Below are positions 17,730 to 29,202 of a stretch of DNA of 64,000 nt, in pieces (positions within the stretch are counted from its first letter, which is position 1; every line of letters begins with the position of its first letter). The stretch is from an uncultured Allosphingosinicella sp. GTDB lineage: Bacteria > Pseudomonadota > Alphaproteobacteria > Sphingomonadales > Sphingomonadaceae. The stretch spans positions 1-64,000 of the forward strand of contig CAKTCN010000007.1 of NCBI GenBank assembly GCA_934539295.1, given 5' to 3'. A program made the position numbers and the translations under genes. The notes under the pieces were generated by a model that saw nothing but the letters and a program-made list of their open reading frames with translations, had not been told where the DNA came from and searched no databases.

Positions 17730-17807
17730 CGAGGCGGATTGACGCCTTGACGTGCGCGCAATCAATCCCGATCTGCAACCCTTGTTGCAGCGCAGCACGG
17801 AGTTCCC

Positions 17808-19013
17808 ATGAGTGTTTCACCCGATGCCCCCGCCCCGCGGGTGGGGCTGGTCCACTTCGCGCTTGCGCTGGGCGGCTTCGCGATCGGCACCACCGAATTC
17901 GCGACGATGAGCCTGCTGCCCTATTTTTCCAAAGGGCTGAGTATCGATGAGCCGACTGCCGGCCATGTGATCAGCGCTTATGCACTGGGCGTGGTGGTGG
18001 GCGCTCCGCTGCTGGCGGTGCTCGGTGCGCGGCTCAGCCGGCGGATGTTGCTGGTGGTGTTGATGTCGCTGTTCGCGGTTGCCAATGCCGCAAGCGCGCT
18101 GGCGCCGTCCTATGGCTCGATGATGCTATTCCGCTTCCTGAGCGGTCTTCCGCATGGCGCATATTTCGGCATCGCCTCGCTCGTCGCGGCATCCTTGGTG
18201 CCGGCCGAGAAGCGCACGCAGGCAGTGGCGCGCGTGATGCTGGGCCTCACCGTCGCGACCATTGTCGGCGTGCCGTTCGCCAATTGGCTGGGGCAGGCGC
18301 TGGGCTGGCGCTGGGGCTTCGGGGTCGTTGCGGCCTGTGCGCTGGCGACGGTGGCGATGGTGCTTGCCGTCGTGCCGCACGATCGCCCGGAAAAGGGTGC
18401 CAGTCCATTGCGTGAATTAGAGGCGCTGCGCCGGTCCCAGGTGTGGCTGACGCTCGGCATCGGTGCGATCGGCTTTGGCGGCATGTTCGCCGTCTATACC
18501 TATCTCGCGTCTACCCTGATCGAGGTGACGGGCGTTTCGTCTGCGACCGTGCCGCTGGTGCTGGCCGTGTTCGGCATCGGCATGACGGCGGGCAACCTCA
18601 TCGTGCCGCGCTTTGCCGATCGCGCGCTGATGCCGACAGCAGGCGGCCTGCTGCTGTGGAGCGCGGGCGCCCTGGCATTGTACACGGTTGCGGCGGGCCA
18701 AACATGGTCAATGATCGCCGTCGTCTTCGCGATCGGCCTCGGCGGCGCTCTCGGCACCGTGTTGCAGACGCGGCTGATGGATGTGGCGGGCGACGCGCAA
18801 AGCCTGGCCGCGGCGCTCAATCATTCGGCCTTCAACACGGCCAATGCGCTCGGCCCCTGGCTGGGCGGGATGGCGATCGCGGCCGGACATGGCTGGGCCT
18901 CCACGGGTCTTGTCGGCGCGGCACTCGCCGTTGGCGGGCTGCTGATCTGGGCACTGGCGCTCGCCGCCTCGTCGGCGAAGGAGCGCCGGCAGACTATGCT
19001 CTGCGAAGCCTGA
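17808..19013 (+). CDS. MFS transporter (AraJ/PbuE-like DHA1 family)
   Basis: This 401-residue polytopic protein has about 12 hydrophobic helices. FALALGGFAIGTTEFATMSLLPYFS is the N-terminal signature of the AraJ/YdhP/PbuE branch, and GARLSRRMLLV is the loop 2-3 motif A. FRFLSGLPHGAYFG lies in TM4. This group exports sugars, purine nucleosides or drugs; the substrate cannot be read from sequence. It follows the GH27 gene in the same direction, so a link to the released sugar or its derivatives is possible but unproven. Confidence 0.88.
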   Translation: MSVSPDAPAPRVGLVHFALALGGFAIGTTEFATMSLLPYFSKGLSIDEPTAGHVISAYALGVVVGAPLLAVLGARLSRRMLLVVLMSLFAVANAASALAPSYGSMMLFRFLSGLPHGAYFGIASLVAASLVPAEKRTQAVARVMLGLTVATIVGVPFANWLGQALGWRWGFGVVAACALATVAMVLAVVPHDRPEKGASPLRELEALRRSQVWLTLGIGAIGFGGMFAVYTYLASTLIEVTGVSSATVPLVLAVFGIGMTAGNLIVPRFADRALMPTAGGLLLWSAGALALYTVAAGQTWSMIAVVFAIGLGGALGTVLQTRLMDVAGDAQSLAAALNHSAFNTANALGPWLGGMAIAAGHGWASTGLVGAALAVGGLLIWALALAASSAKERRQTMLCEA

Positions 19014-19080
19014 GGCTCAGGCGAACGGGCATCATGCTGTTCACTTTCGGACGCCGCGCTGTTCGCGGGCGGACAGCGGG

Positions 19081-19109
19081 TTGACATGGCCCGGCCGCCC
19101 GCGCACATG
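19081..19109 (+). promoter_or_regulatory. Possible promoter of tRNA-Cys
   Basis: TTGACA (19081-19086) is a perfect -35 hexamer; 17 bases later CACATG is a poor -10. Transcription would begin only a few bases before the tRNA 5' end at 19120, as is common for tRNA genes. Confidence 0.4.
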
Positions 19110-19119
19110 GGCCGCCGCT

Positions 19120-19193
19120 GGCCCGATGGCGGAGTGGTGACGCAGAGGACTGCAAATCCTTGCACCCGGGTTCGATTCCCGGTCGGGCCTCCA
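19120..19193 (+). tRNA. tRNA-Cys (GCA)
   Basis: A 74-nt cloverleaf can be drawn: acceptor GGCCCGA pairs with TCGGGCC, the discriminator is T and CCA is encoded; the anticodon arm AGGA-CTGCAAA-TCCT shows anticodon GCA; the T arm is CCGGG-TTCGATT-CCCGG. U73 and GCA are the cysteine identity elements. Confidence 0.96.
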
Positions 19194-19454
19194 TCCTTTC
19201 AAGACGAGCGATCATCCGCTGCCCCTCGCGGCGGACGGATCGTCGCGCGTGCCTCCGGCTCGCGCGCTTAGCCGCCGCCGCGATAAAGGTTCGGGCTGGC
19301 ACGCCCCTTGCTGGTCATGCCGGCATGATGTGCGGGCCGACTACGGGATGTTGCATACTAATGCGCTTGGAGATGGTTCGGCGAATGGCTAGAAGCCGTT
19401 AGCACCTTTTCTGGTGTATTGCATCCGTAAGACAGTTGTGCAAATGGGACTCCA

Positions 19455-20105
19455 ATGACCGAGCATAATTTCGAACATATGCGCCGCGCGATGGTGGCGA
19501 GCCAGTTGCGGACCACCGGGGTGAACGACCCGCGGGTGATCGCAGCGATGGGCGCCGTGCCGCGCGAACGGTTCGTGCCGGCCGAGCGCGTCCCGCTTGC
19601 CTATGCCGACGCGCTGGTGCCGCTGCCTGGCGGGCGGCAGATCAATTCGCCGATGGCGCTTGGCCGCATGCTGACCGAAGCCGCGCCGCGCAAGGAGGAT
19701 CGCGCACTCGTGATCGGTGCCGGCACCGGTTATTCGGCGGCTGTTCTCGCCGAACTGGTGGCGGAGGTCGTCGCAGTGGAGGAGGATGCAACGCTTGCCG
19801 CCGCCGCGCGCGAAACGCTGGCGGGGACGAAGGTCGTCCTCATCGAAGCTGCGTTGACGGAGGGTCATGAGGGCGGCGCGCCATACGACCTCATCCTGAT
19901 CGACGGTGCGGTCGAGTTCGTGCCGGACGCCATTGTCGCGCAGCTTGCCGAACATGGCCGGCTGGCCGCCGCCATTGCCGAGGACGGCGTTACGCGCATC
20001 GCGATCGGCCATCGGGGGGGGACGGGCTTCGGCATGGCTGCCGTGTCCGACGTGGCAGCGCCGGTGCTGCCCGGGTTCATCAAGCCCAGGGCATTTACAT
20101 TCTGA
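19455..20105 (+). CDS. pcm: Protein-L-isoaspartate O-methyltransferase
   Basis: This 216-residue SAM-dependent enzyme repairs isoaspartyl residues in damaged proteins. The pre-domain has MVASQLRTTGVNDPRVIAAM and VPRERFVPAERVPLAYADA; QINSPMALGRMLTEA replaces the usual TISQP stretch; the SAM motif I is ALVIGAGTGYSAAVLAELV and motif II PYDLILIDGAVEF. This divergent, protein-repair-like version is the form that precedes tolC in sphingomonads. It is 15 bp from the TolC-like gene. The 261-bp gap before it holds only GC-rich tRNA downstream DNA and an AT-richer probable promoter region near 19350-19440. Confidence 0.9.
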   Translation: MTEHNFEHMRRAMVASQLRTTGVNDPRVIAAMGAVPRERFVPAERVPLAYADALVPLPGGRQINSPMALGRMLTEAAPRKEDRALVIGAGTGYSAAVLAELVAEVVAVEEDATLAAAARETLAGTKVVLIEAALTEGHEGGAPYDLILIDGAVEFVPDAIVAQLAEHGRLAAAIAEDGVTRIAIGHRGGTGFGMAAVSDVAAPVLPGFIKPRAFTF

Positions 20106-20120
20106 CTGGAGTGAGAGCGC

Positions 20121-21545
20121 ATGCGGGGTAGGTTGTTGGCGGCTGCAGGTGCGGCCGCGTTGCTGGGCGGACAGGCGCAGGCCGACACGCTGCGCGAGGC
20201 GCTTGCGCGCGTCTACGAGGCGAGCCCCACGCTTACCGCACAACGCGCACAGCTCCGCTCGCTAGACGAAGGCGTGGCGGTTGCCCGCTCGCAGGGGCGG
20301 CCGCAGGTTTCCGGCATCGCATCGGTCAACCAGGACGTGTTCGTATCCGGCCCGCAGCGCACGGGACGCAGCCTGACGGGCGGCGTGGACGTCAGCCTGC
20401 CGCTCTACACCGCCGGACGCATCGGCAATTCGATCCGCGCCGCAGACGAGCGCGTGCTTGCCGGCCGTGCGGACCTGCGCGCTGTCGAAGGCGACGCCTT
20501 CACCGAGGCGGTTTCGGCCTACATGGACGTGATCCGCGACACGTCGATCGTGGAGCTGAACCGCAACCAGGTGCAGGTGCTGGAAACCAACCTGCAGGCG
20601 AGCCGCGACCGGTTCGAGGTCGGCGACCTCACCCGCACCGACGTGGCCCAGTCCGAGGCGCGCCTCGCGCTCGCCCGCAGCAACCTGACGAGCGCGGAAG
20701 GGCAGCTGGTCGCCAGCCAGGAAAATTACGCGCGCGTGATCGGGGATACGCCCGACAACCTCCAGCCGCCCGAGGCTTTGCCGGCCTTTCCCGCGAGCCC
20801 GGCCGAGGCGGTCGAAGTGGCGCTGGGCAACAGCGCCGACCTCATCTCCATCAACCGCCAGATCCGCGCGGCCGGGCTGGACGTGGCGATCACGCGCGCC
20901 GGCCGGCTTCCCACCTTGTCGGCACTGGGCTCCGCCACGGGCCAGAGCGCGCTCGGCTCCGGCGGGGGCAGCGTGAGCTCGGCAGGGGTGGGCCTTCGCG
21001 CCACCGTGCCGCTCTACCAGGGCGGCCTTGTCGGTGCGCAGGTGCGTCAGGCGCAGGCGTTCCAGAGCCAGTTGCTGGAGCAGGCGGTCGCGGTCGAGCG
21101 CGGCGTCGTTGCCAACGTGCGCTCCGCCTTTGCATTCTACCAGGCAGCGCGCGAGGCGATCGCGTCCAACGAGATCGCCGTGTCGGCCAACGCGCTCGCG
21201 CTGGAGGGTACGCGTGCCGAACAGAGCGTGGGCACGCGCAACATCCTCGACGTGCTGAATGCCGAGCAGGAATTGCTGAACAGCCAGGTGCTGCTCGTCA
21301 CCGCCCGCCGCGACGCCTATGTCGCTGGCTTCCAGCTGCTGAACGCAATGGGGCGGGCGGAGGCGGACGATCTCGGGCTCGACGGCGGGGCGCTCTACGA
21401 TCCGGTGGTCAATTACGACCGCGTGTCGCGCAAGGCGTCCGATTGGGCCGACGATCCGATGCCGGTCACGACCGCTACCCGCACCGTTACCGGCCCGTCG
21501 CCTGTCGCACCGTCAACTGCCCCCGTGACAGAAAGCCAGCGTTAG
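20121..21545 (+). CDS. TolC-family outer membrane efflux channel
   Basis: This 474-residue exported protein has a signal peptide (RLLAAAGAAALLGGQAQA) and two OEP repeats of long helices with barrel strands, for example YMDVIRDTSIVELNRNQVQVLE, RFEVGDLTRTDVAQSEARLALA and NILDVLNAEQELLNSQVLLV, which are standard TolC/TolC-like (type I secretion) signatures. It would be the outer-membrane duct for type I secretion or tripartite efflux. A Thr/Pro-rich extension ends the protein. It lies between pcm and popZ, all in one direction with small gaps; no inner-membrane pump is adjacent. Confidence 0.94.
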   Translation: MRGRLLAAAGAAALLGGQAQADTLREALARVYEASPTLTAQRAQLRSLDEGVAVARSQGRPQVSGIASVNQDVFVSGPQRTGRSLTGGVDVSLPLYTAGRIGNSIRAADERVLAGRADLRAVEGDAFTEAVSAYMDVIRDTSIVELNRNQVQVLETNLQASRDRFEVGDLTRTDVAQSEARLALARSNLTSAEGQLVASQENYARVIGDTPDNLQPPEALPAFPASPAEAVEVALGNSADLISINRQIRAAGLDVAITRAGRLPTLSALGSATGQSALGSGGGSVSSAGVGLRATVPLYQGGLVGAQVRQAQAFQSQLLEQAVAVERGVVANVRSAFAFYQAAREAIASNEIAVSANALALEGTRAEQSVGTRNILDVLNAEQELLNSQVLLVTARRDAYVAGFQLLNAMGRAEADDLGLDGGALYDPVVNYDRVSRKASDWADDPMPVTTATRTVTGPSPVAPSTAPVTESQR

Positions 21546-21559
21546 GCGATAACCCGGTC

Positions 21560-21925
21560 ATGGGTGACGAACGCGACCAGTCGATGGAAGACATCCTCGC
21601 CTCCATCAAGCGTGTGATGGAGGAAGAGCCTGTGCCTGCGCCGCGCACGCGCGGCCGCCGTACACCGGCAGACGAAGTGCTCGAACTGGCCGAAGTCGCG
21701 GAGGAGGGGAACGGGCTCGTCTCGCCCAAGGCGGCCGGCGCAAGCCGTGCCAGCCTCGCCGAACTGGCCGCGGCAAGCTCCCAGGTGTCGGATGCACCGC
21801 TCGAGGCCGTGGTGCGCGAAATGCTGAAGCCGATGCTTCGCGACTGGCTGGAGCGGCACCTTCCCGAGATCGTCGAGGAACAGGTCAAGCGCGAGATCCA
21901 GCGGATTTCCGGCAAGCCGGTCTGA
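21560..21925 (+). CDS. popZ: PopZ-like polar organising protein (DUF2497)
   Basis: This 121-residue protein has the PopZ layout: an N-terminal client-binding helix (RDQSMEDILASIKRVMEEE, about 5-23), a disordered acidic/proline middle, and C-terminal oligomerisation helices (APLEAVVREMLKPMLRDWLERHLPEIVEEQV, about 80-113). PopZ forms a polar matrix that anchors the chromosome origin through ParB in alphaproteobacteria. The middle region is shorter than in Caulobacter (177 residues). Start 21560 is 14 bp after the TolC gene. The neighbour valS follows, an order common in this lineage. Confidence 0.9.
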   Translation: MGDERDQSMEDILASIKRVMEEEPVPAPRTRGRRTPADEVLELAEVAEEGNGLVSPKAAGASRASLAELAAASSQVSDAPLEAVVREMLKPMLRDWLERHLPEIVEEQVKREIQRISGKPV

Positions 21926-22017
21926 CCGTCATTCCAGCGCAGGCCCCGTTCCGAGCGGCTTTTGCGCTTCCCACGCGCGCGTAATGGATCCCGGCCTTCG
22001 CTGGGGCGGCAGGTGGT
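21926..22017. repeat. Degenerate intergenic inverted repeat before valS
   Basis: CCGTCATTCCAGCGCAGG on the left and CCCGGCCTTCGCTGGGGCGG on the right form a decayed inverted repeat of the CGTCATTCCAGCG... type found between genes in many alphaproteobacteria. No regulatory signal for valS, such as a T-box, is seen. Confidence 0.5.
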
Positions 22018-22061
22018 TTTGACGTTGTGCCGAATTACCGGGTCGGGCTATCCGCCCCTGC

Positions 22062-24683
<2,622 letters not shown>

Positions 24684-24691
24684 CCGTACTC

Positions 24692-24775
24692 CGTCATTGC
24701 GAGCGAAGCGCGACAATCCAGTGCTGACTCGATGCAGTCTGGATTGCCTCGTCGCTACGCTCGTCGCAATGACGA
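24692..24775. repeat. Intergenic inverted repeat, family B
   Basis: CGTCATTGCGAGCGAAGCG...CAATCCAG on the left and CTGGATTG...CGCTCGTCGCAATGACG on the right form a long imperfect inverted repeat immediately after valS. Related copies are at 8069-8098 (half), 46924-47008 and 50807-50875. Confidence 0.8.
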
Positions 24776-24801
24776 GGACAGGTTGAGGAGCGAGAGTGTG
24801 A

Positions 24802-26286
24802 ATGACTGATCAGGCAGCGTCTGCACCTTCCGAAAAACGCACCGCCCCCCGCCAGCGCGACCTCACCACCGGGCCGATCAACCGCACCCTCCTCCTGTTC
24901 GCGCTGCCGACGCTCGGCTCGAATATCCTCCAGTCGCTGAACGGGTCGATCAACGCGATCTGGGTCGGCCGTTTCCTTGGCGAGGATGCGCTGGCAGCGA
25001 CGGCCAACGGCAACATCATCATGTTCCTGTTGAACGCCTTCGTGTTCGGCTTTGGCATGGCCTCCACCATCCTGATCGGCCAGGCATTCGGCGCGCGCGA
25101 CGTCGACCGGGCGCGGGCGGTGCTGGGTACGGCCTTGGGATCGTTCGTGGCCGCATCGGCGGCGATCGCGGTTATCGGCTGGATCTTCGCGCCACAGCTT
25201 CTCGCCACGCTCGGAACGCCCGGTGATGCGCAGGCCCTCGCGCTCGATTATCTGCGAGTCATCTTCATCGCCATGCCGGGCGCGCTGATGATGGTGCTCC
25301 TCATGATGGCGCTGCGCGGGAGCGGCGACAGCCTGACCCCGCTCTGGTTCATGATGCTGAGCGTGGTGCTGGATTCGGCCTTGAACCCGGTCTTCATCCT
25401 CGGCCTCGGCCCCGCGCCCGAGATGGGCATTGCCGGGTCGGCCACCGCCACCGCCATCGCCAATTATGTCAGCTTGGGCGCCATGCTCGCCTACATCTAC
25501 GCGCGCGACCTGCCGCTACGGCTGAAGGGGCGGGAGCTGCGCTACCTCAAGCCCGACCTCACCTGCCTCAAGATCATCTTCGGCAAGGGCCTGCCGATGG
25601 GATTGCAGATGATCGTCATCTCCTCCTCCGCGCTTACCATGCTGAGCCTCGTCAACAAGGAGGGCGTGGAGGCGACCGCCGCCTTCTCCGTCACGCAGCA
25701 GCTGTGGACCTATATCCAGATGCCGGCGATGGCGCTGTCTGCCGCGGCAAGTTCGATGGCCGCGCAGAATATCGGCGCGGGACGGTGGGACCGGCTGGCG
25801 AAGATCACGCGATCGGGCGTCATCTTCACCTTCCTGCTGACCGGCTTCTTGATCCTCGCGCTGACGCTCGTGGACCGCCACGCACTCGGCCTGTTCCTGC
25901 CTGCCGACAGCCCGGCCATGCCGCTCGCCCAGCATATCCAACTGATCGCGAGCTGGGGCTTCCTTTTCTTCGGCGTGGCGATGGTGCTGTTCGGCACCGT
26001 CCGCGCCAACGGCGAGGTGGTGTGGCCGCTCATCATCCTGTTCATCTCCATGTACCCGGTTCGGCTGCTGGTCGCGCTTGGCGGGCGTGACTGGCTCGGC
26101 ACCGACGCGCTGTGGCTGAGTTTCCCGATCGGCATGACCACCACCATGATCATGGCGACCGCGCTCTACCTGCACGGCGGGTGGCGGAAGAAAGGCCTTG
26201 GTGCCAAGCCGATCGAGGAGGAGCGCGCGCGCGAGCTGGCCGTGTCGGATGCGGAGCCGGGCGCCAGCCTCAATCCGCGCGGCTAG
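24802..26286 (+). CDS. MATE family efflux transporter
   Basis: This 494-residue membrane protein has about 12 helices in two MATE (MatE) repeats. Characteristic stretches are [63 protein letters not shown] in the first half and [31 protein letters not shown] in the second. MATE proteins export cationic drugs with Na+ or H+; the substrate is unknown. It ends with a cytoplasmic charged tail. The last 17 bp overlap the 3' end of convergent trhO. Confidence 0.93.
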   Translation: MTDQAASAPSEKRTAPRQRDLTTGPINRTLLLFALPTLGSNILQSLNGSINAIWVGRFLGEDALAATANGNIIMFLLNAFVFGFGMASTILIGQAFGARDVDRARAVLGTALGSFVAASAAIAVIGWIFAPQLLATLGTPGDAQALALDYLRVIFIAMPGALMMVLLMMALRGSGDSLTPLWFMMLSVVLDSALNPVFILGLGPAPEMGIAGSATATAIANYVSLGAMLAYIYARDLPLRLKGRELRYLKPDLTCLKIIFGKGLPMGLQMIVISSSALTMLSLVNKEGVEATAAFSVTQQLWTYIQMPAMALSAAASSMAAQNIGAGRWDRLAKITRSGVIFTFLLTGFLILALTLVDRHALGLFLPADSPAMPLAQHIQLIASWGFLFFGVAMVLFGTVRANGEVVWPLIILFISMYPVRLLVALGGRDWLGTDALWLSFPIGMTTTMIMATALYLHGGWRKKGLGAKPIEEERARELAVSDAEPGASLNPRG

Positions 26287-27118
26287 CGCAGGCCGGGCAG
26301 CTTTCGCCTTCGACATAGAGCGCCGAGGTCACGTCATCCGGCCCGACCGGGTGCCCGCACGCCGCGCACGACACGTGCGTGCCGGGCGCAAGGCCGTGGC
26401 CGACGGCCACGCGCTGGTCGAAGACGAAGCATTCGCCCTCCCACCGGCTTTCCGCCTCGGGCACCTGCTCCAGATAAGCGAGGATGCCGCCTTTCAGGTG
26501 ATAGACCTCGTCGATCCCCTCGGCACGAACGAAGGCTGTCGCCTTTTCGCACCTGATCCCGCCGGTGCAGAACATGGCGATGCGCGGGCTCTCGCCGGCC
26601 GCCGTGATCGCATCGCGCTGCGCCCGGAACCACGCTGGAAAGTCGCCGAAAGACTTGGTCCCGGGATCGATCGCGCCCGAAAAGGTCCCGATCGCCACTT
26701 CATAATCGTTGCGCGTGTCGATGAGGATGGTGCCGGGATCGTCGACCAGCGCGTTCCACTCGGCAGGTGGCACGTAGCGCCCGACCGCGCCGACCGGATC
26801 CAGATCCGGCTGACCCATCGTCACGATCTCGCGCTTCAGCCGCACCTTCATCCGGTCGAACGGCATGGCATCGGCGCGCGAGAACTTGACCTCGATCTCA
26901 GCGCAGCCGGGCAGCGTGCGAATGGCCGCCAGCGCCTCATCGATCCCCGCATCGCTCCCTGCGATGGTGCCATTGATCCCTTCATGGGCGATCAGCAGCG
27001 TGCCCTTGATCCCCGCAGCCGCACAAGCATCGACCAGGGTGGCGCGAATAGCGGCAAGGTCGTCGAAAGCGGTGAAGCGGTAAAGCGCGGCAACGCGGAT
27101 AGGCAGGTCGGCAGTCAC
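26270..27118 (-). CDS. trhO: tRNA uridine(34) hydroxylase TrhO (rhodanese-related)
   Basis: This 282-residue protein forms 5-hydroxyuridine at tRNA wobble position 34. It has an N-terminal acylphosphatase-like part ([40 protein letters not shown]), a rhodanese domain with catalytic Cys184 in [12 protein letters not shown], and a C-terminal zinc ribbon (Cys251, 254, 274, 277). The start is taken as GTG at 27118, which places the protein at the family start ([12 protein letters not shown]); no ATG is available nearby. Family A repeat DNA lies just upstream. The 3' end overlaps the MATE gene by 17 bp. Confidence 0.9.
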   Translation of the reverse strand: MTADLPIRVAALYRFTAFDDLAAIRATLVDACAAAGIKGTLLIAHEGINGTIAGSDAGIDEALAAIRTLPGCAEIEVKFSRADAMPFDRMKVRLKREIVTMGQPDLDPVGAVGRYVPPAEWNALVDDPGTILIDTRNDYEVAIGTFSGAIDPGTKSFGDFPAWFRAQRDAITAAGESPRIAMFCTGGIRCEKATAFVRAEGIDEVYHLKGGILAYLEQVPEAESRWEGECFVFDQRVAVGHGLAPGTHVSCAACGHPVGPDDVTSALYVEGESCPACASRAD

Positions 27119-27128
27119 AATCTCTGAT

Positions 27129-27204
27129 CCGTTCGCTTCGCGCGACGTCGTGGAGCGGGTTCGTAGGGCGCAAAGGTTTTCTCGACTGCGCTCGAAACGA
27201 ACGG
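27129..27204. repeat. Degenerate intergenic inverted repeat, family A
   Basis: CCGTTCGCTTCGCGCGACGTCG on the left and TTCTCGACTGCGCTCGAAACGAACGG on the right correspond to the arms of the perfect repeat at 15-86; the left arm has decayed. It fills the gap upstream of trhO, downstream of the lipid-kinase gene. Confidence 0.75.
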
Positions 27205-27240
27205 TCGACGCAAGCAATGTAGAGTGCGTGCGCGCCGCGA

Positions 27241-28161
27241 TCAACGCCGCGCCGGCACCACTACCTCGATCGCCCTTTCCGCCACGCACACATCCGCCGG
27301 CGTATGCGCCAGCACCTCGCCATCGATGGAGATGGGCAGGGGCGGCTCGGTCACGACCCGCAGCCGCTTGCCGCGATAGTCGACGGTGGTGTCGTGCCGC
27401 TGCGGCAGCTTGAAATAGGTTGCCAGCCAGTTCCAGATCAGGCGCGTGCGGTAGTGGCCGACCACGGCCTGGACCACGATGTCGCCGCTGTCGACGTCGG
27501 TGTCGTCCAGTATCTCCACCCCGCCGTGAAAGCGACCATTGGCGATGCGGACCTCCAGCACCGACATGCGGTGCGCCTTGCCATCGGCCTCGACGGTCAG
27601 CTTGAAGGGTTTGAAGTGGAACAGGCACCATGTCGCCCAGATCAGGTAGCCGACACGTCCAAGATACTTCTTGAGCTTGTGCGGGACCGAATTGCCGATC
27701 AGCGGCGACAGGCCGATCGCGGCGGCATTGGCGTAATAGTCGCCGTTGATGACGCCGAGATCGATGCGCTTGCGCCGTCCGGTGGCGATCGCCTGAACCG
27801 CGCCGGGCAGGTCGAGGGGGATGCCGATCGTGCGCGCGAAGCTGTTGGCCGTGCCGAGCGGCAGCACCGCGAACACGCAATCGCGGTCGACCAGATCGTC
27901 TACCGCGCAGGACAGCGACCCGTCGCCACCGCCCACGATGACCATCGGCGCGCCTTGTCGCACCGCTTCACGCACCGTGTCGTTGAGCTTGCTAGGATCC
28001 TCCAGCGGATGCGCAGCGATGAGGCGGATGCCGGCTTCCTCGATCAGCCTCCTTGCCTCGTCAAACGACGCCTGACCGGTGCGCGAGTGCGCATTGACGA
28101 TCAGAACGGCTTCGCGGGGCACGGGCTTCGTTTCGGTCACGCCATGCACAACATGCGACAT
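27241..28161 (-). CDS. Diacylglycerol kinase-fold lipid kinase
   Basis: This is a DAGK_cat-domain protein of about 306 residues related to YegS/BmrU lipid kinases. The nucleotide-binding glycine loop is [17 protein letters not shown] with the downstream [15 protein letters not shown] motif (the GGDGT...GTxNxxA hallmark), and the C-terminal beta sandwich contains [10 protein letters not shown] and LPISIDGE. It probably phosphorylates a diacylglycerol- or sphingosine-like lipid at the membrane; which one is unknown, although sphingolipid-containing sphingomonads make a ceramide-type substrate conceivable. I place the start at ATG 28161 (MSHVVHG); ATG 28197 is also in frame. Divergent from hemB. 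Confidence 0.88.
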   Translation of the reverse strand: MSHVVHGVTETKPVPREAVLIVNAHSRTGQASFDEARRLIEEAGIRLIAAHPLEDPSKLNDTVREAVRQGAPMVIVGGGDGSLSCAVDDLVDRDCVFAVLPLGTANSFARTIGIPLDLPGAVQAIATGRRKRIDLGVINGDYYANAAAIGLSPLIGNSVPHKLKKYLGRVGYLIWATWCLFHFKPFKLTVEADGKAHRMSVLEVRIANGRFHGGVEILDDTDVDSGDIVVQAVVGHYRTRLIWNWLATYFKLPQRHDTTVDYRGKRLRVVTEPPLPISIDGEVLAHTPADVCVAERAIEVVVPARR

Positions 28162-28218
28162 GCGGGAAAGTGCCCCAATTGCTTTGCAGCGCGCCAAGCC
28201 GACGTTAGAGCCGATCTA

Positions 28219-29202
28219 ATGTATCCCGCCGTCCGACTCCGCCGCACCCGCGCTTCCGCCTGGAGCCGGGCGCTCGTCGCCGAAAACCTTCTCACCCCCG
28301 CCGACCTGATCTGGCCGCTGTTCGTGACCGAAGGGCAGGGGGTGGAGGAGCCGATCGCGACGCTGCCCGGTGTTTCGCGCTGGTCGGTCGACCGCATCGG
28401 CAATCGTGCCCGCGAGGCACGCGACCTCGGCATTCCCTGCATCGCTCTTTTCCCCAACACGCCGCGCGAGCTTCGCGACGAGACCGGGAGCGAGGCGCTC
28501 AACCCCGACAACCTGATGTGCCGCGCCATCCGCGCCATCAAGGATGCTGCGCCCGAAGTCGGCGTGCTCACCGACGTGGCGCTCGATCCCTATACGGCGA
28601 GCGGCCATGACGGCCTGACCGATGGGGCGGGCTATGTCCTCAATGACGAGACTTCGCGCCTGCTGGTCGAGCAGGCCGTCGTCCAGGCTGGAGCGGGAGC
28701 CGACATCGTCGCGCCATCCGATATGATGGACGGCCGCGTCGGCGCGATCCGGACCGCGCTGGAGCGCGAAGGCCACGTCAACGTCCAGATCATGGCCTAT
28801 GCCGCCAAGTACGCCAGCGCCTTCTACGGACCGTTTCGTGACGCCGTGGGCTCGCGCGGCCTGCTGAAGGGCGACAAGAAGAGCTACCAGATGGACCCGG
28901 CCAACAGCCTGGAGGCGCTGCGCGAGGTCGCGTTCGACATTGCCGAAGGCGCGGACCACGTGATGGTGAAGCCGGGCCTCCCCTATCTCGACATCGTCAC
29001 ACGCGTGAAGGCGCGCTTCGAGGTGCCGGTCTTCGCCTACCAGGTGTCCGGCGAATATGCGATGATCGAGGCCGCAGCCGCCGCCGGCGCAGGGGATCGC
29101 GATGCCCTGATCCTGGAAACGCTGATGGCGTTCAAGCGCGCCGGCTGCTCGGGCGTCCTCACCTACCATGCTGCGCACGCGGCCCGGCTGCTCGGCGCAT
29201 GA
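28219..29202 (+). CDS. hemB: Delta-aminolevulinic acid dehydratase (porphobilinogen synthase)
   Basis: This 327-residue enzyme condenses two 5-aminolevulinates to porphobilinogen in haem synthesis. The Schiff-base lysines are in YAAKYASAFYGPFRDA (Lys197) and VMVKPGLPYLD (Lys251), and SYQMDPANSLEAL is the substrate loop. The metal-site segment DVALDPYTASGHDG has aspartates in place of the cysteines of zinc enzymes, indicating the magnesium-type form usual in alphaproteobacteria. The stop overlaps the start of the next gene by 4 bp. Confidence 0.98.
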   Translation: MYPAVRLRRTRASAWSRALVAENLLTPADLIWPLFVTEGQGVEEPIATLPGVSRWSVDRIGNRAREARDLGIPCIALFPNTPRELRDETGSEALNPDNLMCRAIRAIKDAAPEVGVLTDVALDPYTASGHDGLTDGAGYVLNDETSRLLVEQAVVQAGAGADIVAPSDMMDGRVGAIRTALEREGHVNVQIMAYAAKYASAFYGPFRDAVGSRGLLKGDKKSYQMDPANSLEALREVAFDIAEGADHVMVKPGLPYLDIVTRVKARFEVPVFAYQVSGEYAMIEAAAAAGAGDRDALILETLMAFKRAGCSGVLTYHAAHAARLLGA